In this document: one piece after another, positions 33,964-44,046 of the stretch | Layout: every line of letters begins with the position of its first letter | Position numbering within the stretch: the stretch's first letter is position 1 | NCBI RefSeq assembly: GCF_018476525.1 | Contig: NZ_JAHCST010000015.1 | Location: forward strand, 107,630-171,629 | Direction of reading: 5' to 3' | DNA length: 64,000 bases | From: Acrocarpospora catenulata | Lineage (GTDB): Bacteria > Actinomycetota > Actinomycetes > Streptosporangiales > Streptosporangiaceae | Translations under genes and position numbers: made by a program | The notes under the pieces: model-generated | Told to the model about the DNA's origin: nothing | The model's input: only the letters and a program-made list of their open reading frames with translations | Database searches by the model: none

Positions 33964-36365
33964 TGGCACGCCTCGCAGGACTCGGGGTTCTCCAGCAAGC
34001 AGGCGAGCGCCTCCTCCGACTTGGCCGCGGTGGCGGCCTGGATCGGCACGGTGGCCTGCTGGATTCGGGTGGCGGGCCGGGACCGCAGGTAGTAGGTGGT
34101 CTTCAGGCCCGACTTCCAGGCGTACAGGTACATCGAGGAGAGCTTGTCGATCGTGGGGGCGCTCATGAACAGGTTGAGCGACTGGCTCTGGTCGATGTAC
34201 GGCGAGCGCGCCGCGGCCATGTCGATCAACGCCCGCTGCGGCAGCTCCCACGCCGTGCGGAACAACCGCCTCATCTCCTCGGGCAGTTCCGCGAGGCCCT
34301 GCACCGAGCCCTCCGCCTGCTTGATGGCCGCCCTGATCGGTTCGGTCCACAGCCCGCGCGCCTTCAGCTCGGCCACCAGAGCGTTGTTGATCTGCAGGAA
34401 CTCCCCGCTCAGGGTCTCGCGCTTGAACAGGTTGGACACCTGCGGCTCGATGCACTCGTAGCAGCCGGCGATGGAGGCGATGGTGGCGGTGGGCGCGACG
34501 GCGATCAGCAGCGAGTTGCGCAGCCCGTGGGCGGCGATCCGATCGCGCAGCGCTGCCCAGCGGTCGGCCTGGGTGCCGGGGACGCCCCACAGGTCGTGCT
34601 GGAGTTTGCCGCGCGCCGCCCAGGTCTGGTCGTAGGCGGGGTGGGCGCCGAAACGCTCGGCCAGGTCGGCGGAGGTCTCCAGCGCGGACAGGTAGATCTC
34701 CTCGGCGATCCGGGTGGACAGCTCCTTGGCCTCGGCCGAGTCGAACGGCAGGCGCAGGGCGAAGAACACGTCCTGGAGCCCCATGACGCCGAGGCCGACC
34801 GGCCGCCAGCGCGGGTTGCTCGCGGCGGCCTGCGCGGTCGGGTAGTAGTTGATGTCGATCACGCGGTCCAGGAAGGTGACCGCGGTGCGTACGGTGGCGC
34901 GCAGCCGCTCCCAGTCGAGGCCGTCGCCCGCCACGTGGGCGGCCAGGTTGACCGAGCCGAGATTGCAGACGGCGGTCTCGGCGTCGCTGGACACCTCGAT
35001 GATCTCGGTGCACAGGTTCGAGAGGTGGACCACGTTGCCGGGTTCCGCCGCCTGGTTGCAGAGCCGGTTGGCGGCGTCCTTGAAGGTCATCCAGCCGTTG
35101 CCGGTCTGCGCCAGGGTGCGCATCATCCGGGCGTACAGGTCCCGTGCCCTGACCTGCCGGACGTGGCGACCGGCCAGTTCGGCGACCCGGTAGGCGTCGA
35201 CGAACTCCGCGCCCCACAGATCGGGCAGTTCCGGCACTTCATCGGGGTCGAACAGCGACCACATGCCGTCGGCCTCGACCCGGCGCATGAACTCGTCGGG
35301 GATCCAGTTGGCCAGGTTCAGGTTGTGGGTACGGCGGGCGTCCTCGCCGGTGTTGTCCCGCAACTCCAGGAACTCCTCCACGTCCGGGTGCCACGGTTCC
35401 AGGTAGACGCAGGCCGCGCCCTTGCGCCGGCCGCCCTGGTTGACCGCCGCCACCGAGGCGTCCAGGGTGCGCAGCCACGGCACGATGCCGTTGGAGTGCC
35501 CGTTGGTGCCCCTGATCAGCGCGCCGCGCGAGCGCACCCGGCTCCAGCCGATGCCGATGCCGCCGGCGAACTTGGACAACTGCGCGATCTGGGCGTACCG
35601 CTCGTAGATGGAGCCCAGGTCGTCGCGGGGCGAGTCCACCAGGTAGCAGGAGGACATCTGGGTGTGCCGGGTGCCCGAATTGAACAGCGTGGGCGAACTC
35701 GGCAGGTAGGCCAGCGACGACATCAGCCGGTAGAAACCGATGGCCTCGGCGGGCGACTCGGCCAGCCCGCAGGCCACGCGCAGCAGCCAGTACTGCGGTG
35801 TCTCGACGACCAGCCGGGTGGACGGGTGGCGCAGCAGGTAGCGGTCGTAGACCGTACGCAGGCCGAAGTACTCGAAACGCAGATCGGCCGCGGGGTCGAT
35901 CGCGTCATCCAGTTTGCGGGCGTTGGCGCGGACGAAGTCGGCCGTCGCGTCGCCGATGAGCCCTTCCGCGTGCCCCAGGCGGATGGACTGGCTGAAGGAG
36001 GCGATGCCCTGGCCGCGCACCTCCTTGTCGATGTACCCGGACAGCAGGCGGGCGGCCAGGCGCGAGTACTGCGGCTCCTCGCTGATCATCGCGGCGGCGG
36101 TCTGGATCGACAGCCGGTCCAGCTCGGCTGTGGTCGCCCCGTCGTACAGGCCGCTGATCGTCTTGGTGGCGATCCGCAGCGGATCGACGTCGGTGAGATC
36201 GTCGGCCCAGCGCTCCACCGCCCGGACGATCTTGTTGACGTTGACGGGCTCGGTGCGGCCGTTGCGCTTGCGCACCTGCATCTGCGCTCGTCGGGGCGAG
36301 GGCTCGTCCCTTTTCCCCGACTTTGTACTGGTCAGGTCTGTCACTGTGTCCCCGGTGACCGTCAC
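33960..36365 (-). CDS. nrdA: Class Ia ribonucleotide reductase alpha subunit
   Basis: 801 residues from GTG 36365 with GAGGAGAG upstream. ATP-cone N-terminal domain (MQVRKRNGRTEPVNVNKIVRAVERW), catalytic barrel with SSCYLVDSPRDDLGSIY, NLCTEIIEVSSDAETAVCNLGS (active-site Cys and Glu in the NLCTEI loop), and a C-terminal Cys pair (CEACQ) for thioredoxin re-reduction. It reduces ribonucleoside diphosphates. Preceded by a cobalamin riboswitch and NrdR-like boxes, so it should be off when B12 (and hence a class II NrdJ) is available. Confidence 0.96.
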   Translation of the reverse strand: MTVTGDTVTDLTSTKSGKRDEPSPRRAQMQVRKRNGRTEPVNVNKIVRAVERWADDLTDVDPLRIATKTISGLYDGATTAELDRLSIQTAAAMISEEPQYSRLAARLLSGYIDKEVRGQGIASFSQSIRLGHAEGLIGDATADFVRANARKLDDAIDPAADLRFEYFGLRTVYDRYLLRHPSTRLVVETPQYWLLRVACGLAESPAEAIGFYRLMSSLAYLPSSPTLFNSGTRHTQMSSCYLVDSPRDDLGSIYERYAQIAQLSKFAGGIGIGWSRVRSRGALIRGTNGHSNGIVPWLRTLDASVAAVNQGGRRKGAACVYLEPWHPDVEEFLELRDNTGEDARRTHNLNLANWIPDEFMRRVEADGMWSLFDPDEVPELPDLWGAEFVDAYRVAELAGRHVRQVRARDLYARMMRTLAQTGNGWMTFKDAANRLCNQAAEPGNVVHLSNLCTEIIEVSSDAETAVCNLGSVNLAAHVAGDGLDWERLRATVRTAVTFLDRVIDINYYPTAQAAASNPRWRPVGLGVMGLQDVFFALRLPFDSAEAKELSTRIAEEIYLSALETSADLAERFGAHPAYDQTWAARGKLQHDLWGVPGTQADRWAALRDRIAAHGLRNSLLIAVAPTATIASIAGCYECIEPQVSNLFKRETLSGEFLQINNALVAELKARGLWTEPIRAAIKQAEGSVQGLAELPEEMRRLFRTAWELPQRALIDMAAARSPYIDQSQSLNLFMSAPTIDKLSSMYLYAWKSGLKTTYYLRSRPATRIQQATVPIQAATAAKSEEALACLLENPESCEACQ

Positions 36366-36489
36366 AGCTCTCTCCTCGCGAACTCGGTCATGAACCGAAA
36401 GTCACGCGGGAGGCGCCGGCAAGGACGCCGCTCAGCCCGGGCGCCGGTTGCCGTCGGCCGTCCCGCGCGGCCTCGGAGCACCGCACACA

Positions 36490-36660
36490 GGCACGTGTAC
36501 GGCACAGCCGGCAGGTCTTCGGACTCGTGGGCGTGGCACTCGCTCCTACTGGCCGTCGCTTCCCAGGCACGTGGCCCAGTGCGCCTGACGGCGGTCGTTC
36601 CCACTCACCGCTGCGGGGCAGTCCCGGATTCCCACCGGGTTCCCTCTTGCCTCAGCCGCC
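36490..36660 (-). ncRNA. Cobalamin riboswitch upstream of nrdAB
   Basis: Read on the minus strand, the leader has GAGGGAACCCGGTGGGAATC, then CCGGGACTGCCCCGCAGCGG, later GCGACGGCCAGTAGGAG and CCGAAGACCTGCCGGC, the conserved cobalamin-aptamer blocks in correct order. It ends about 125 nt before the nrdA start. Known: in Streptomyces, a B12 riboswitch represses the class Ia nrd operon when B12 is present and the B12-dependent class II enzyme can work. Confidence 0.93.
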
Positions 36661-36690
36661 CTGAGTGAACGGCCGAACCGGCTGCAGGGG

Positions 36691-36736
36691 ACACCATATA
36701 TAGGGCCGAAGGAAATGTCACACCCCTATATGTCGT
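36691..36736 (-). promoter_or_regulatory. Pair of NrdR-box-like sites in the nrdAB promoter
   Basis: ACACCATATATAGGGC (36691-36706) and CACCCCTATATGTCGTG (36720-36736) each have an ACAC or GTG end and a TATAT centre, and their centres are about 31 bp apart. Paired NrdR boxes, consensus ACACWATATATWGTGT, are known to be three helical turns apart. Each site keeps only one good half, so the match is partial. Confidence 0.5.
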
Positions 36737-36792
36737 GCTGAGACCAGGATCACGCGAGATGTCCCCCAGCGAAGCCGGCACGGCCTCGTCTG

Positions 36793-38214
36793 TCACGTAG
36801 CAGTGCTGCCCGAGGTGACCTGTGCTGCGTCCGCGGTGTCCACCGCGGACGCGGGTGGTGCCGGGTCGAGGGTGGTGGGGAGAGCCGAGTCCTGCCGGGT
36901 GGTCCTGCGGCGTTCGAGCAGGACGTCGACCGCGAGGAAGACGCCGAGGCTGATGGCGAACAGCGGGACGAAGTACGCGATGAACAGGGTGACCACGGTG
37001 ACCAGGATCAGCACGCCCGGAGAGAGCGCGCGGAGGCTGCCGCGCGGTGCCGGGCGCCCGAAGCGAGGGCCGGTGTCGTTGCGCTTGCTCGGCCTGCGTT
37101 GCCACCACATCCGGTAGCCGCGGAGGATGATGAGGATGACGCCGACCGCCAGGGCGATGAGGACGAGTTGGTTGGCGAGACCAAACAGGATGCCCATGTG
37201 GGCGTCGATCGTCCAGTCGGTCATCTTGGCCATGAACGGCCAGTCGGCGAAGTTCACCCGGTCGACGACCGTGCCGGTGGTGCCGTCGACGGAGATGGCG
37301 TCGAACCGGGTGGGCCAGTCCCGCTTCCTTTCCCGTACGCTCCAAGCCGACCCCGCGTCCTCCGGCGGTCTGATGAAGAGGGGCACCTGAAGACCCTGGG
37401 CCGTGGCGGTGGCCATGACCCCGTCGATTCCCGCCCCGGTGGTGAACACCGCGTCGCCGCTCGCGGCGGCCGTGGCGCCGTGCTGGTGTCCGGCCCCGCT
37501 GCCGGTTCCGGCGCTCAGGCTGGTCTCCAGCGGCCGACTGTGCCAGTCCAGCAGCGAGCGGACATCGGCGATCTTCGCCCCGGCGTAGTTGGACCAGGTC
37601 AGTCCGGTGGCCGAGAGCAGGAGCAATCCGATGGCGATCCAGACGCCGGTCGTCGCGTGCCAGGACAGGTTGCGGGTCCGTCCCCGGCTGGAGGTGTCCG
37701 GCAGGAGCACGCGCCGCAGCTTTCGTTCGGTACGGCGCCGCCCGATCCACAGCGCGAGCCCGCCGAGCACGACGATCCACATCCAGCTCGCGGCCAGTTC
37801 GCTGTAGTTCCGTCCGAACGCCCCCAGGTGCGGGGTGCGGTGGAGCTCGTCGATCCAGGCGCGTACGCCGAGCCACTGCCCGAACGTCGGCACCTGCCCG
37901 CGCACCTCCGCGGTGTACGGATTGACGAAGACCGCCATCGCGTAGTCGTCCGGCACCGTGGCGTCGCTGAAGACCACCCGTGTGGTGCTGGTCGCGTCGA
38001 TGGCGGGCATCACCTCGGTGATCTCGCCGTCCGGGTGGGCCGCTCTGGCCGCGGCGACCTGCCCACTGAGCGGAAGCGCGGTCGTTCCGGCGGGAACGTG
38101 CAGCTCATGGTCGTAGACGGCCTGTTCGATCTGCGACGCGACCGTGTACAGCAGGCCGGTGGCGGCCGCGATCAGGATGAACGGCGCGATGAACACGCCC
38201 GCGTAGAAGTGCAT
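36793..38214 (-). CDS. PepSY-associated membrane protein with disrupted N-terminus
   Basis: 473 residues from ATG 38214. Four strong membrane helices (FIAPFILIAAATGLLYTV, ASWMWIVVLGGLALWI, GVWIAIGLLLLSATGL, LVLIALAVGVILIIL) and soluble PepSY-like domains between them; HFYAGVFIAP and the HMGILFGLANQ His residues are typical of PepSY-TM/FecR-associated proteins linked to iron or heme reduction. The family normally starts about 25 residues earlier with a basic segment before LRPLLLRMHFYAG. That text (RRRGVWTQLRPLLLR) is present upstream but in-frame with no start, whereas a GTG start at 38293 is one frame off. Probable frameshift near 38230-38260. Confidence 0.75.
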   Translation of the reverse strand: MHFYAGVFIAPFILIAAATGLLYTVASQIEQAVYDHELHVPAGTTALPLSGQVAAARAAHPDGEITEVMPAIDATSTTRVVFSDATVPDDYAMAVFVNPYTAEVRGQVPTFGQWLGVRAWIDELHRTPHLGAFGRNYSELAASWMWIVVLGGLALWIGRRRTERKLRRVLLPDTSSRGRTRNLSWHATTGVWIAIGLLLLSATGLTWSNYAGAKIADVRSLLDWHSRPLETSLSAGTGSGAGHQHGATAAASGDAVFTTGAGIDGVMATATAQGLQVPLFIRPPEDAGSAWSVRERKRDWPTRFDAISVDGTTGTVVDRVNFADWPFMAKMTDWTIDAHMGILFGLANQLVLIALAVGVILIILRGYRMWWQRRPSKRNDTGPRFGRPAPRGSLRALSPGVLILVTVVTLFIAYFVPLFAISLGVFLAVDVLLERRRTTRQDSALPTTLDPAPPASAVDTADAAQVTSGSTAT

Positions 38215-38293
38215 CCGCAGCAGCAGCGGCCGCAGCTGCGTCCAGACGCCGCGCCGCCGCGGTGTCGGGCTGGGGAATTTGGTCGGTGGTCAC
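38215..38293 (-). pseudogene. Out-of-frame N-terminal segment of the PepSY protein
   Basis: GTG 38293 opens VTTDQIPQPDTAAAR, a plausible natural N-terminus, but that frame passes through an alanine run and ends at 38105. Only the neighbouring frame carries RRRGVWTQLRPLLLR that joins the ATG at 38214. A one-base indel in the GC-rich run would restore a normal start. Confidence 0.55.
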
Positions 38294-38350
38294 GGGATTC
38301 CTCTCACAATCAGGTCAAGCCGGTGCCGTTGCTTGTGGCAGACGTCGCGC

Positions 38351-38853
38351 ATGGGGGCCGTCGACAGCGCTCTGCGCGGGAACGAACCGGGCGCCCCCGG
38401 ATCCGACCCCTTATTGATCACCACGCGCGCCCGGCGGCAGGCGGACGGAACGTGGACCGTGCATGGGGGGAAGTGGTTCGTCTCCGGCGCGGGCAGCGCC
38501 GACCTGGCCTTCGTCCTCGCGCGCACCTCTGACGACAGGCTGGCCGACCTGCAACTCGTCCAGCGGATGGTCTTCGAGGCGCTCCTGGCCATCCGGAGCT
38601 GCCGCCCCCTGGTGTTCGACACGATCACCCGGTACGACACCGGCGAGGACGTGTCCATGGAGATCGGCCTGGCCAAGGTCGCCGCGGCGCGGATGCTCAA
38701 CCAGGTCACCGACGCGGCCATGCAGGTGTACGGCGCGGCCGGGTTCGGCCCCGACACCCCGCTGCCGCATCTGTTCCGATCCGGGCGTACCGCCAGGATC
38801 CTCGACGGCCCCGACGAACTGCACGTCTCCTCGGTGGCCCGGCGGATCCTCCG

Positions 38854-38857
<4 letters not shown>
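38351..38857 (+). pseudogene. Acyl-CoA dehydrogenase with N-terminal and internal deletions
   Basis: The frame reads GNEPGAPGSDPLLITTRARR, then GKWFVSGAGSADLAFVLARTSDD, both from the central beta-domain, and jumps directly to RLADLQLVQRMVFEALLAIR and the C-terminal DAAMQVYGAAGFGPDTPLPHLFRSGR. Roughly 120 N-terminal residues and about 130 middle residues are missing, yet the reading frame stays open. Such a protein cannot form the substrate and FAD pocket. It ends by overlapping the convergent P-type ATPase remnant. Confidence 0.75.
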
Positions 38858-40397
<1,540 letters not shown>

Positions 40398-40413
40398 ATC
40401 GACCTCGCGATGC

Positions 40414-40617
40414 TCAGCTCACCTGGAAACCCGCGTCGGTCACGACCTGCCGTACCGCGCTCTCGTCGAGAGCGCCATGCGCGGTCACCTCCATCCGTCC
40501 CGTGGGGAGATCCACCTCCACACCGGTCACGCCTGCGACGGCCGACACCTTCTGACTGAGGGAGGTCACGCAGTTCCCGCAGTTCATCCCGCCAACCACG
40601 AACGTTTTGACGTCCAT
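40414..40617 (-). CDS. copZ: CopZ-like heavy-metal chaperone
   Basis: 67 residues, single HMA domain. GGMNCGNCVTSLSQKV carries the CxxC copper ligands; the ending DEAVRQVVTDAGFQVS type strand completes the fold. It normally hands Cu(I) to the CopA ATPase. Here the neighbouring ATPase is broken, so the chaperone may serve another exporter or simply buffer copper. 16 nt separate it from the remnant. Confidence 0.88.
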   Translation of the reverse strand: MDVKTFVVGGMNCGNCVTSLSQKVSAVAGVTGVEVDLPTGRMEVTAHGALDESAVRQVVTDAGFQVS

Positions 40618-40645
40618 ACGAGTCCTCTCACCGGAGATTTCGCCG

Positions 40646-41251
40646 CTACAAGGTACGGGCGACCGTGCCGGACGGTTCGGCCCGGCACAGAAGTCGGTTC
40701 CCGGCCGCGAGGGGTTCCCGGAGGTTGCGGCATGAGGACGTCAATAATGGCCAAGGCGGAGGTGAGGGAACCGCCTTTCGCATGATGATGCGGGTCGTGT
40801 CGGTGGGGTGGCGGGAGACGGCCTGCCAGCCGCGGCGGTGGTAGAGGCCGAGGGCGGCGGTCGCGTTCACGTGGGTGATCAGCCACCACGGTCCGCCGCC
40901 GGAGGCCGCGAGTACCTGGTCGTGGAGCGCGACCCCGATGCTCAGGCCGCGGAAGTCCGGCAGCACGCCCAGCTCCTTGAGGGTGAAGTCGGCTCCGCAG
41001 GGCCGCGCGGCCGTGGCGGCCAGGGCCGAACACCGGTACCCGTAGGCGAAACCGACCACCTCGTGACCCTGGCGGGCCACCGCCAGGACGAAGCCGGGAC
41101 GTGCCGAATCGGCCAGCAGCCGCGCGGCCACCGTCCGTGCCTGCGCGTACGGCTCACGCCAAGGCGGCCGGGTGAACACCTCGCCGCCCACATCGGCCAC
41201 GGCGGACAGCAGCGGCACGGCCACACTGTCCGCCAGGGTCACCGAAACCAT
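40646..41251 (-). CDS. GNAT-family N-acetyltransferase with extended tail
   Basis: 201 residues. The acetyl-CoA site region is LKELGVLPDFRGLSIGVALHDQVL (about 95-118), though the usual R/Q-x-x-G-x-G/A is altered to RGLSIGVA, and AALGLYHRRGWQAVSR ends the core. After IIMRKA the last 35 residues (PSPPPWPLLTSSCRNL onward) are atypical and suggest the original stop was lost. Acceptor unknown. Confidence 0.75.
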   Translation of the reverse strand: MVSVTLADSVAVPLLSAVADVGGEVFTRPPWREPYAQARTVAARLLADSARPGFVLAVARQGHEVVGFAYGYRCSALAATAARPCGADFTLKELGVLPDFRGLSIGVALHDQVLAASGGGPWWLITHVNATAALGLYHRRGWQAVSRHPTDTTRIIMRKAVPSPPPWPLLTSSCRNLREPLAAGNRLLCRAEPSGTVARTL

Positions 41252-41267
41252 CTGGAGCCGGGCTTGG

Positions 41268-41867
41268 TCAGGCGCGGGCCGCGTCGTACCGGGCGATGAC
41301 GTCCGGCCAGTTGATCAGCGACCACAGCTTCTCGACGTAGTCGGGGCGCACGTTGCGGTACTGGAGGTAGTACGCGTGCTCCCAGGCGTCGAAGACCAGC
41401 AGCGGGGTGGTGTTCATGCCGACGTTGCCGTGGTGGTCGTAGACCTGCTCGACGATCAGTCGCCGGCCGAGGGGCTCCCAGGCCAGGACACCCCACCCGG
41501 AGCCCTGCACGGTCGCGGTCGCGGTGGTGAGTTGCTTCTGGAACGCCTCGAAGGAGCCGAAGTGCTCGCTGATGGCGTCGCCGAGTTCGCCGCCGGGGCG
41601 GTCGCCGCCGTCGGGGGAGAGGTTCTGCCAGAAGATCGTGTGCAGGACGTGCCCGGACAGGTTGAACGCGAAGGTCTTCTCCAGCCCGACCAGGCCGCTG
41701 AACTCGCCCTTGTCCCGGGCCTCGGCGAGCCGGTCCATGGTGTCGTTGGCGCCCTTGACGTACGCGGCGTGGTGTTTGGCGTGGTGGAGTTCAAGGATCT
41801 CGCCGGTGATCGCGGGCTCCAGGGCGGCGTAGTCGTAGGGCATGTCCGGCAGGGTGTACGGGCTCAC
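41268..41867 (-). CDS. sodF: Fe/Mn superoxide dismutase
   Basis: 199 residues, GTG start with AAGGAGATCGA. Metal ligands His in [12 protein letters not shown] (about residue 28) and [12 protein letters not shown], and Asp-x-x-x-His in [22 protein letters not shown] is conserved. It dismutates superoxide in the cytoplasm. Two Nur-like boxes upstream imply repression by nickel, as known for sodF in Streptomyces where a Ni-SOD takes over. Fe versus Mn cannot be told from sequence with confidence, so the symbol rests on the Nur context. Confidence 0.92.
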   Translation of the reverse strand: MSPYTLPDMPYDYAALEPAITGEILELHHAKHHAAYVKGANDTMDRLAEARDKGEFSGLVGLEKTFAFNLSGHVLHTIFWQNLSPDGGDRPGGELGDAISEHFGSFEAFQKQLTTATATVQGSGWGVLAWEPLGRRLIVEQVYDHHGNVGMNTTPLLVFDAWEHAYYLQYRNVRPDYVEKLWSLINWPDVIARYDAARA

Positions 41868-41879
41868 TCGATCTCCTTA

Positions 41880-41896
41880 TTGCGAACTAGTTGCAA
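41880..41896. promoter_or_regulatory. Nur-box-like site 1 in the sod leader
   Basis: TTGCGAACTAGTTGCAA matches the nickel regulator Nur pattern tTGCaa-N5-ttGCAA with one change. It lies 13-29 nt before the sod start. Confidence 0.65.
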
Positions 41897-41938
41897 CAGC
41901 AGTATGCCCGCAAGAGTGTCTCACCCCTCCGTCTTATG

Positions 41939-41955
41939 GTGCGAAAGGTTCGCAA
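41939..41955. promoter_or_regulatory. Nur-box-like site 2 in the sod promoter
   Basis: GTGCGAAAGGTTCGCAA has perfect TGCGA/TCGCA arms with a 5-nt spacer, the same geometry as a Nur box. The two sites are 59 bp apart centre to centre. Confidence 0.6.
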
Positions 41956-41990
41956 TAAGCAATTTCTGGTGATTTCGGACCGGTGCAGCC

Positions 41991-42773
41991 TCAGGTGAGG
42001 CTTTGACCGAGGTAGACCAGGGCCAGAGCGATGGCCAAGGTGCCGAGCAGGAGGCGCAGCGCGGTTTCGGGGAGGCGTGGCTGGAGGCGAGCACCCAGAT
42101 AGCCGCCGATCAGGCCGCCCAGGCCGCACATCAGGCCGAGGCTCCAGTCGGGAGCGACATCGCCCGGGGCGGATAGGGACAGCACGGCGTAGGCCGCGGC
42201 GCCGACGATCGAGGTCAGGAAGGTGGAGGCGAGCGCCGCCGGTGCGACCTGAGCGAGGGACATGCCCAGGCCGGCCAGGAAGGGACCGAGTATCGATCCG
42301 CCACCGATCCCGTAGATACCGCCGACAACGCCGACCGCCAAGGCAAGCAGAAAGACCAGGAGCGGGGACGGCGCGCGCAGGGCCAGCCGCCGTGGTGGGC
42401 GCAGGGTCCGGGCGCACAGCCACAACCCCAGCGGGAGCAGGAGCACCGCGACCAAGAGGCGGAAGACCTGGTCACCGGGTACGGCGAACACGCGGATGAC
42501 CGCTCCGACGACGACGCCGGGCAAGGTGCCGCAGATGAGGAGCCGGGTGAGCGGACCGTACAGCTGGCCGTTGGTTCGGTAGCGGGCCAGGGCTCCGGGG
42601 GTGGCGACGACGTTGTAGAGCAGGTTGGTCGGGGTGATCGCGGGGCTCGGCATGCCCAGAACAGTGAGCTGGACCGGCAGCAGAAACACCGCGCCCGACA
42701 CCCCGACCGGGGTGGTGAAGACGGCGATCAGAAGCCCGGCCGCGAAGCCCAGCACGTCAGCCTGCCAGGTCAC
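41991..42773 (-). CDS. TauE/SafE-family anion exporter
   Basis: 260 residues, about eight membrane helices in two repeats; GVGGIYGIGGGSILGPFL is the family signature, with PTNLLYNVVATPGALARY in the first repeat. Members export sulfite, sulfoacetate and related organic anions. GTG start with GGAGAGCC upstream. No sulfur genes are close, so the substrate is open. Sod lies downstream in the same direction, 123 nt away. Confidence 0.88.
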   Translation of the reverse strand: MTWQADVLGFAAGLLIAVFTTPVGVSGAVFLLPVQLTVLGMPSPAITPTNLLYNVVATPGALARYRTNGQLYGPLTRLLICGTLPGVVVGAVIRVFAVPGDQVFRLLVAVLLLPLGLWLCARTLRPPRRLALRAPSPLLVFLLALAVGVVGGIYGIGGGSILGPFLAGLGMSLAQVAPAALASTFLTSIVGAAAYAVLSLSAPGDVAPDWSLGLMCGLGGLIGGYLGARLQPRLPETALRLLLGTLAIALALVYLGQSLT

Positions 42774-42904
42774 AACGGGCTCTCCATGATGGTCGGGGGG
42801 CAGTGTCTCGGCGGACGGCGATTACCCTGGTTCTCCGCCAGCTGGGACGACCAGCTTATGCATGAGGTGCGCCGATCGCGGCTGAGGGCGGCCTTCAGAC
42901 GGAG

Positions 42905-43895
42905 GTGGCCAGTAGCTCGGAAGGAAGTCTGCCGAGGGAGACGAGCCCGACCATGGTGGAGGTGCATCGTTCGGCCGTCCGGGCACTGGGTGAGCGTCCA
43001 CGCGCCGTCCTGCTCGACACCCCCTACGCGTTCCAGGAGAACGCTGCCGACATCTCCGTCCGGGCCCGTGGATACTTCGCCCGCAGCGTCGGCCTGGACG
43101 TCGAGATCGGCGGAGACGTCGCGGGCGCCGACTGGATCTTCTCCGGCCCGGGTAGCCCGACGTACGCGCTCGACCAGTGGTCGCGAAGTTCCGTACGGGC
43201 CGATCTGCGCGGCCGGGTGGCGGGCGGATTCGGAGTGACGGTGCTCGCGTCGGCGGCGGCCTGCACCACCGGAGTCGCGACCGTGCCCGTGTACGAGATC
43301 TACAAGGTGGGCGCCGCCCCCCACTGGCGGGAAGGGCTGGACCTGCTCGCCGCGCTCGGCCTGCGCGTCGTGGTGATCCCGCACTACGACAACGCCGAGG
43401 GCGGCACCCACGACACCCGCTACTGCTACCTCGGCGAGCGCCGGCTGTCCCGGATGGAGGCCGACCTGCCCGCGGGAGTCGCCGTGCTCGGCCTCGACGA
43501 GTGGCCGCCCCGACCACGCCGGTGCCCACCGGGGAGGTGACGCTGGCGGAGGTCATCGGCGTGTGTACCGGCCGGTTTGACACCGCCTTGGCCGCCTACG
43601 AGGGCGTACGAGCGGCGGGAGCCGTCCTGGACCTGGAAGCGGAGATCGTGAAGTGGTCGGCCGACACCGAGGCCGACGACGGAGGGGTCGACCAGGCGCG
43701 CCAGACGCTTCGCCTGTTGATCGCTCGACTCGGCACGTAGGCCGGGTCCGCTGACCGCGTCGTCGGCGCGGTGCCGGACCTGCGCGCGGAGTTACGCCGC
43801 CGCGGGCAGTACGACGTCGCCGACGACATCCGGCTGGCTCTCGTCACGGCCGGTCTGACGATCGAGGACACCACCGAAGGGACCCGCTGGCGAGA
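42905..43895 (+). pseudogene. Decayed amidotransferase-like/CysRS-tail two-part protein
   Basis: Three pieces of one protein. 42905-43540 gives the first domain (ETSPTMVEVHRSAVRALGERPRAVLLDTPYAFQEN, FSGPGSPTYALDQW, and HYDNAEGGTHDTRYCYLGERR), a PepE/class-I-amidotransferase-like fold. After a frame change near 43515, VPTGEVTLAEVIGV to LLIARLG ends at a stop (43738), and in the same frame VPDLRAELRRRGQYDVADDIRLALVTAGLTIEDTTEGTRW resembles the tail of cysteinyl-tRNA synthetase. The match ends at about 43892, where minus-strand Fe-S coding begins. Frameshift, stop and deletion mark it as broken. Confidence 0.7.
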
Positions 43896-44046
43896 CCACA
43901 TTGGCCTGGTCGCATATGTCCAGGCAATCGGTGAGGCGGACCTGGCCCGCCGCGGCCAGGCGGCGGACCTGCTCGTCATGGTCCATCCCGGGCACTTTCC
44001 GCGGACTGCCGCAGCAGCAGTCACGGCAGACGGTGATCCTGTTCAC
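43792..44046 (-). pseudogene. Truncated (2Fe-2S) ferredoxin-like gene
   Basis: From GTG 44046, overlapping the FhuF-like stop, the frame reads RITVCRDCCCGSPRKVPGMDHD and VRLTDCLDICDQANVV, with the cysteines of the small thioredoxin-fold ferredoxin domain. Family-like sequence stops at about 43894, exactly where the opposite-strand gene's similarity stops; the remaining 34 residues are the antisense of that gene. So the C-terminal half is lost. Confidence 0.7.

Noticed and set aside
36490-36660. The structured region before nrdA as a simple terminator.
   Set aside because: The order of conserved blocks fits the cobalamin aptamer, and nrdA lies immediately downstream on the same strand.
34527-36668. 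A 713-residue plus-strand frame across nrdA.
   Set aside because: Shadow of nrdA; composition is biased and no domain is visible.
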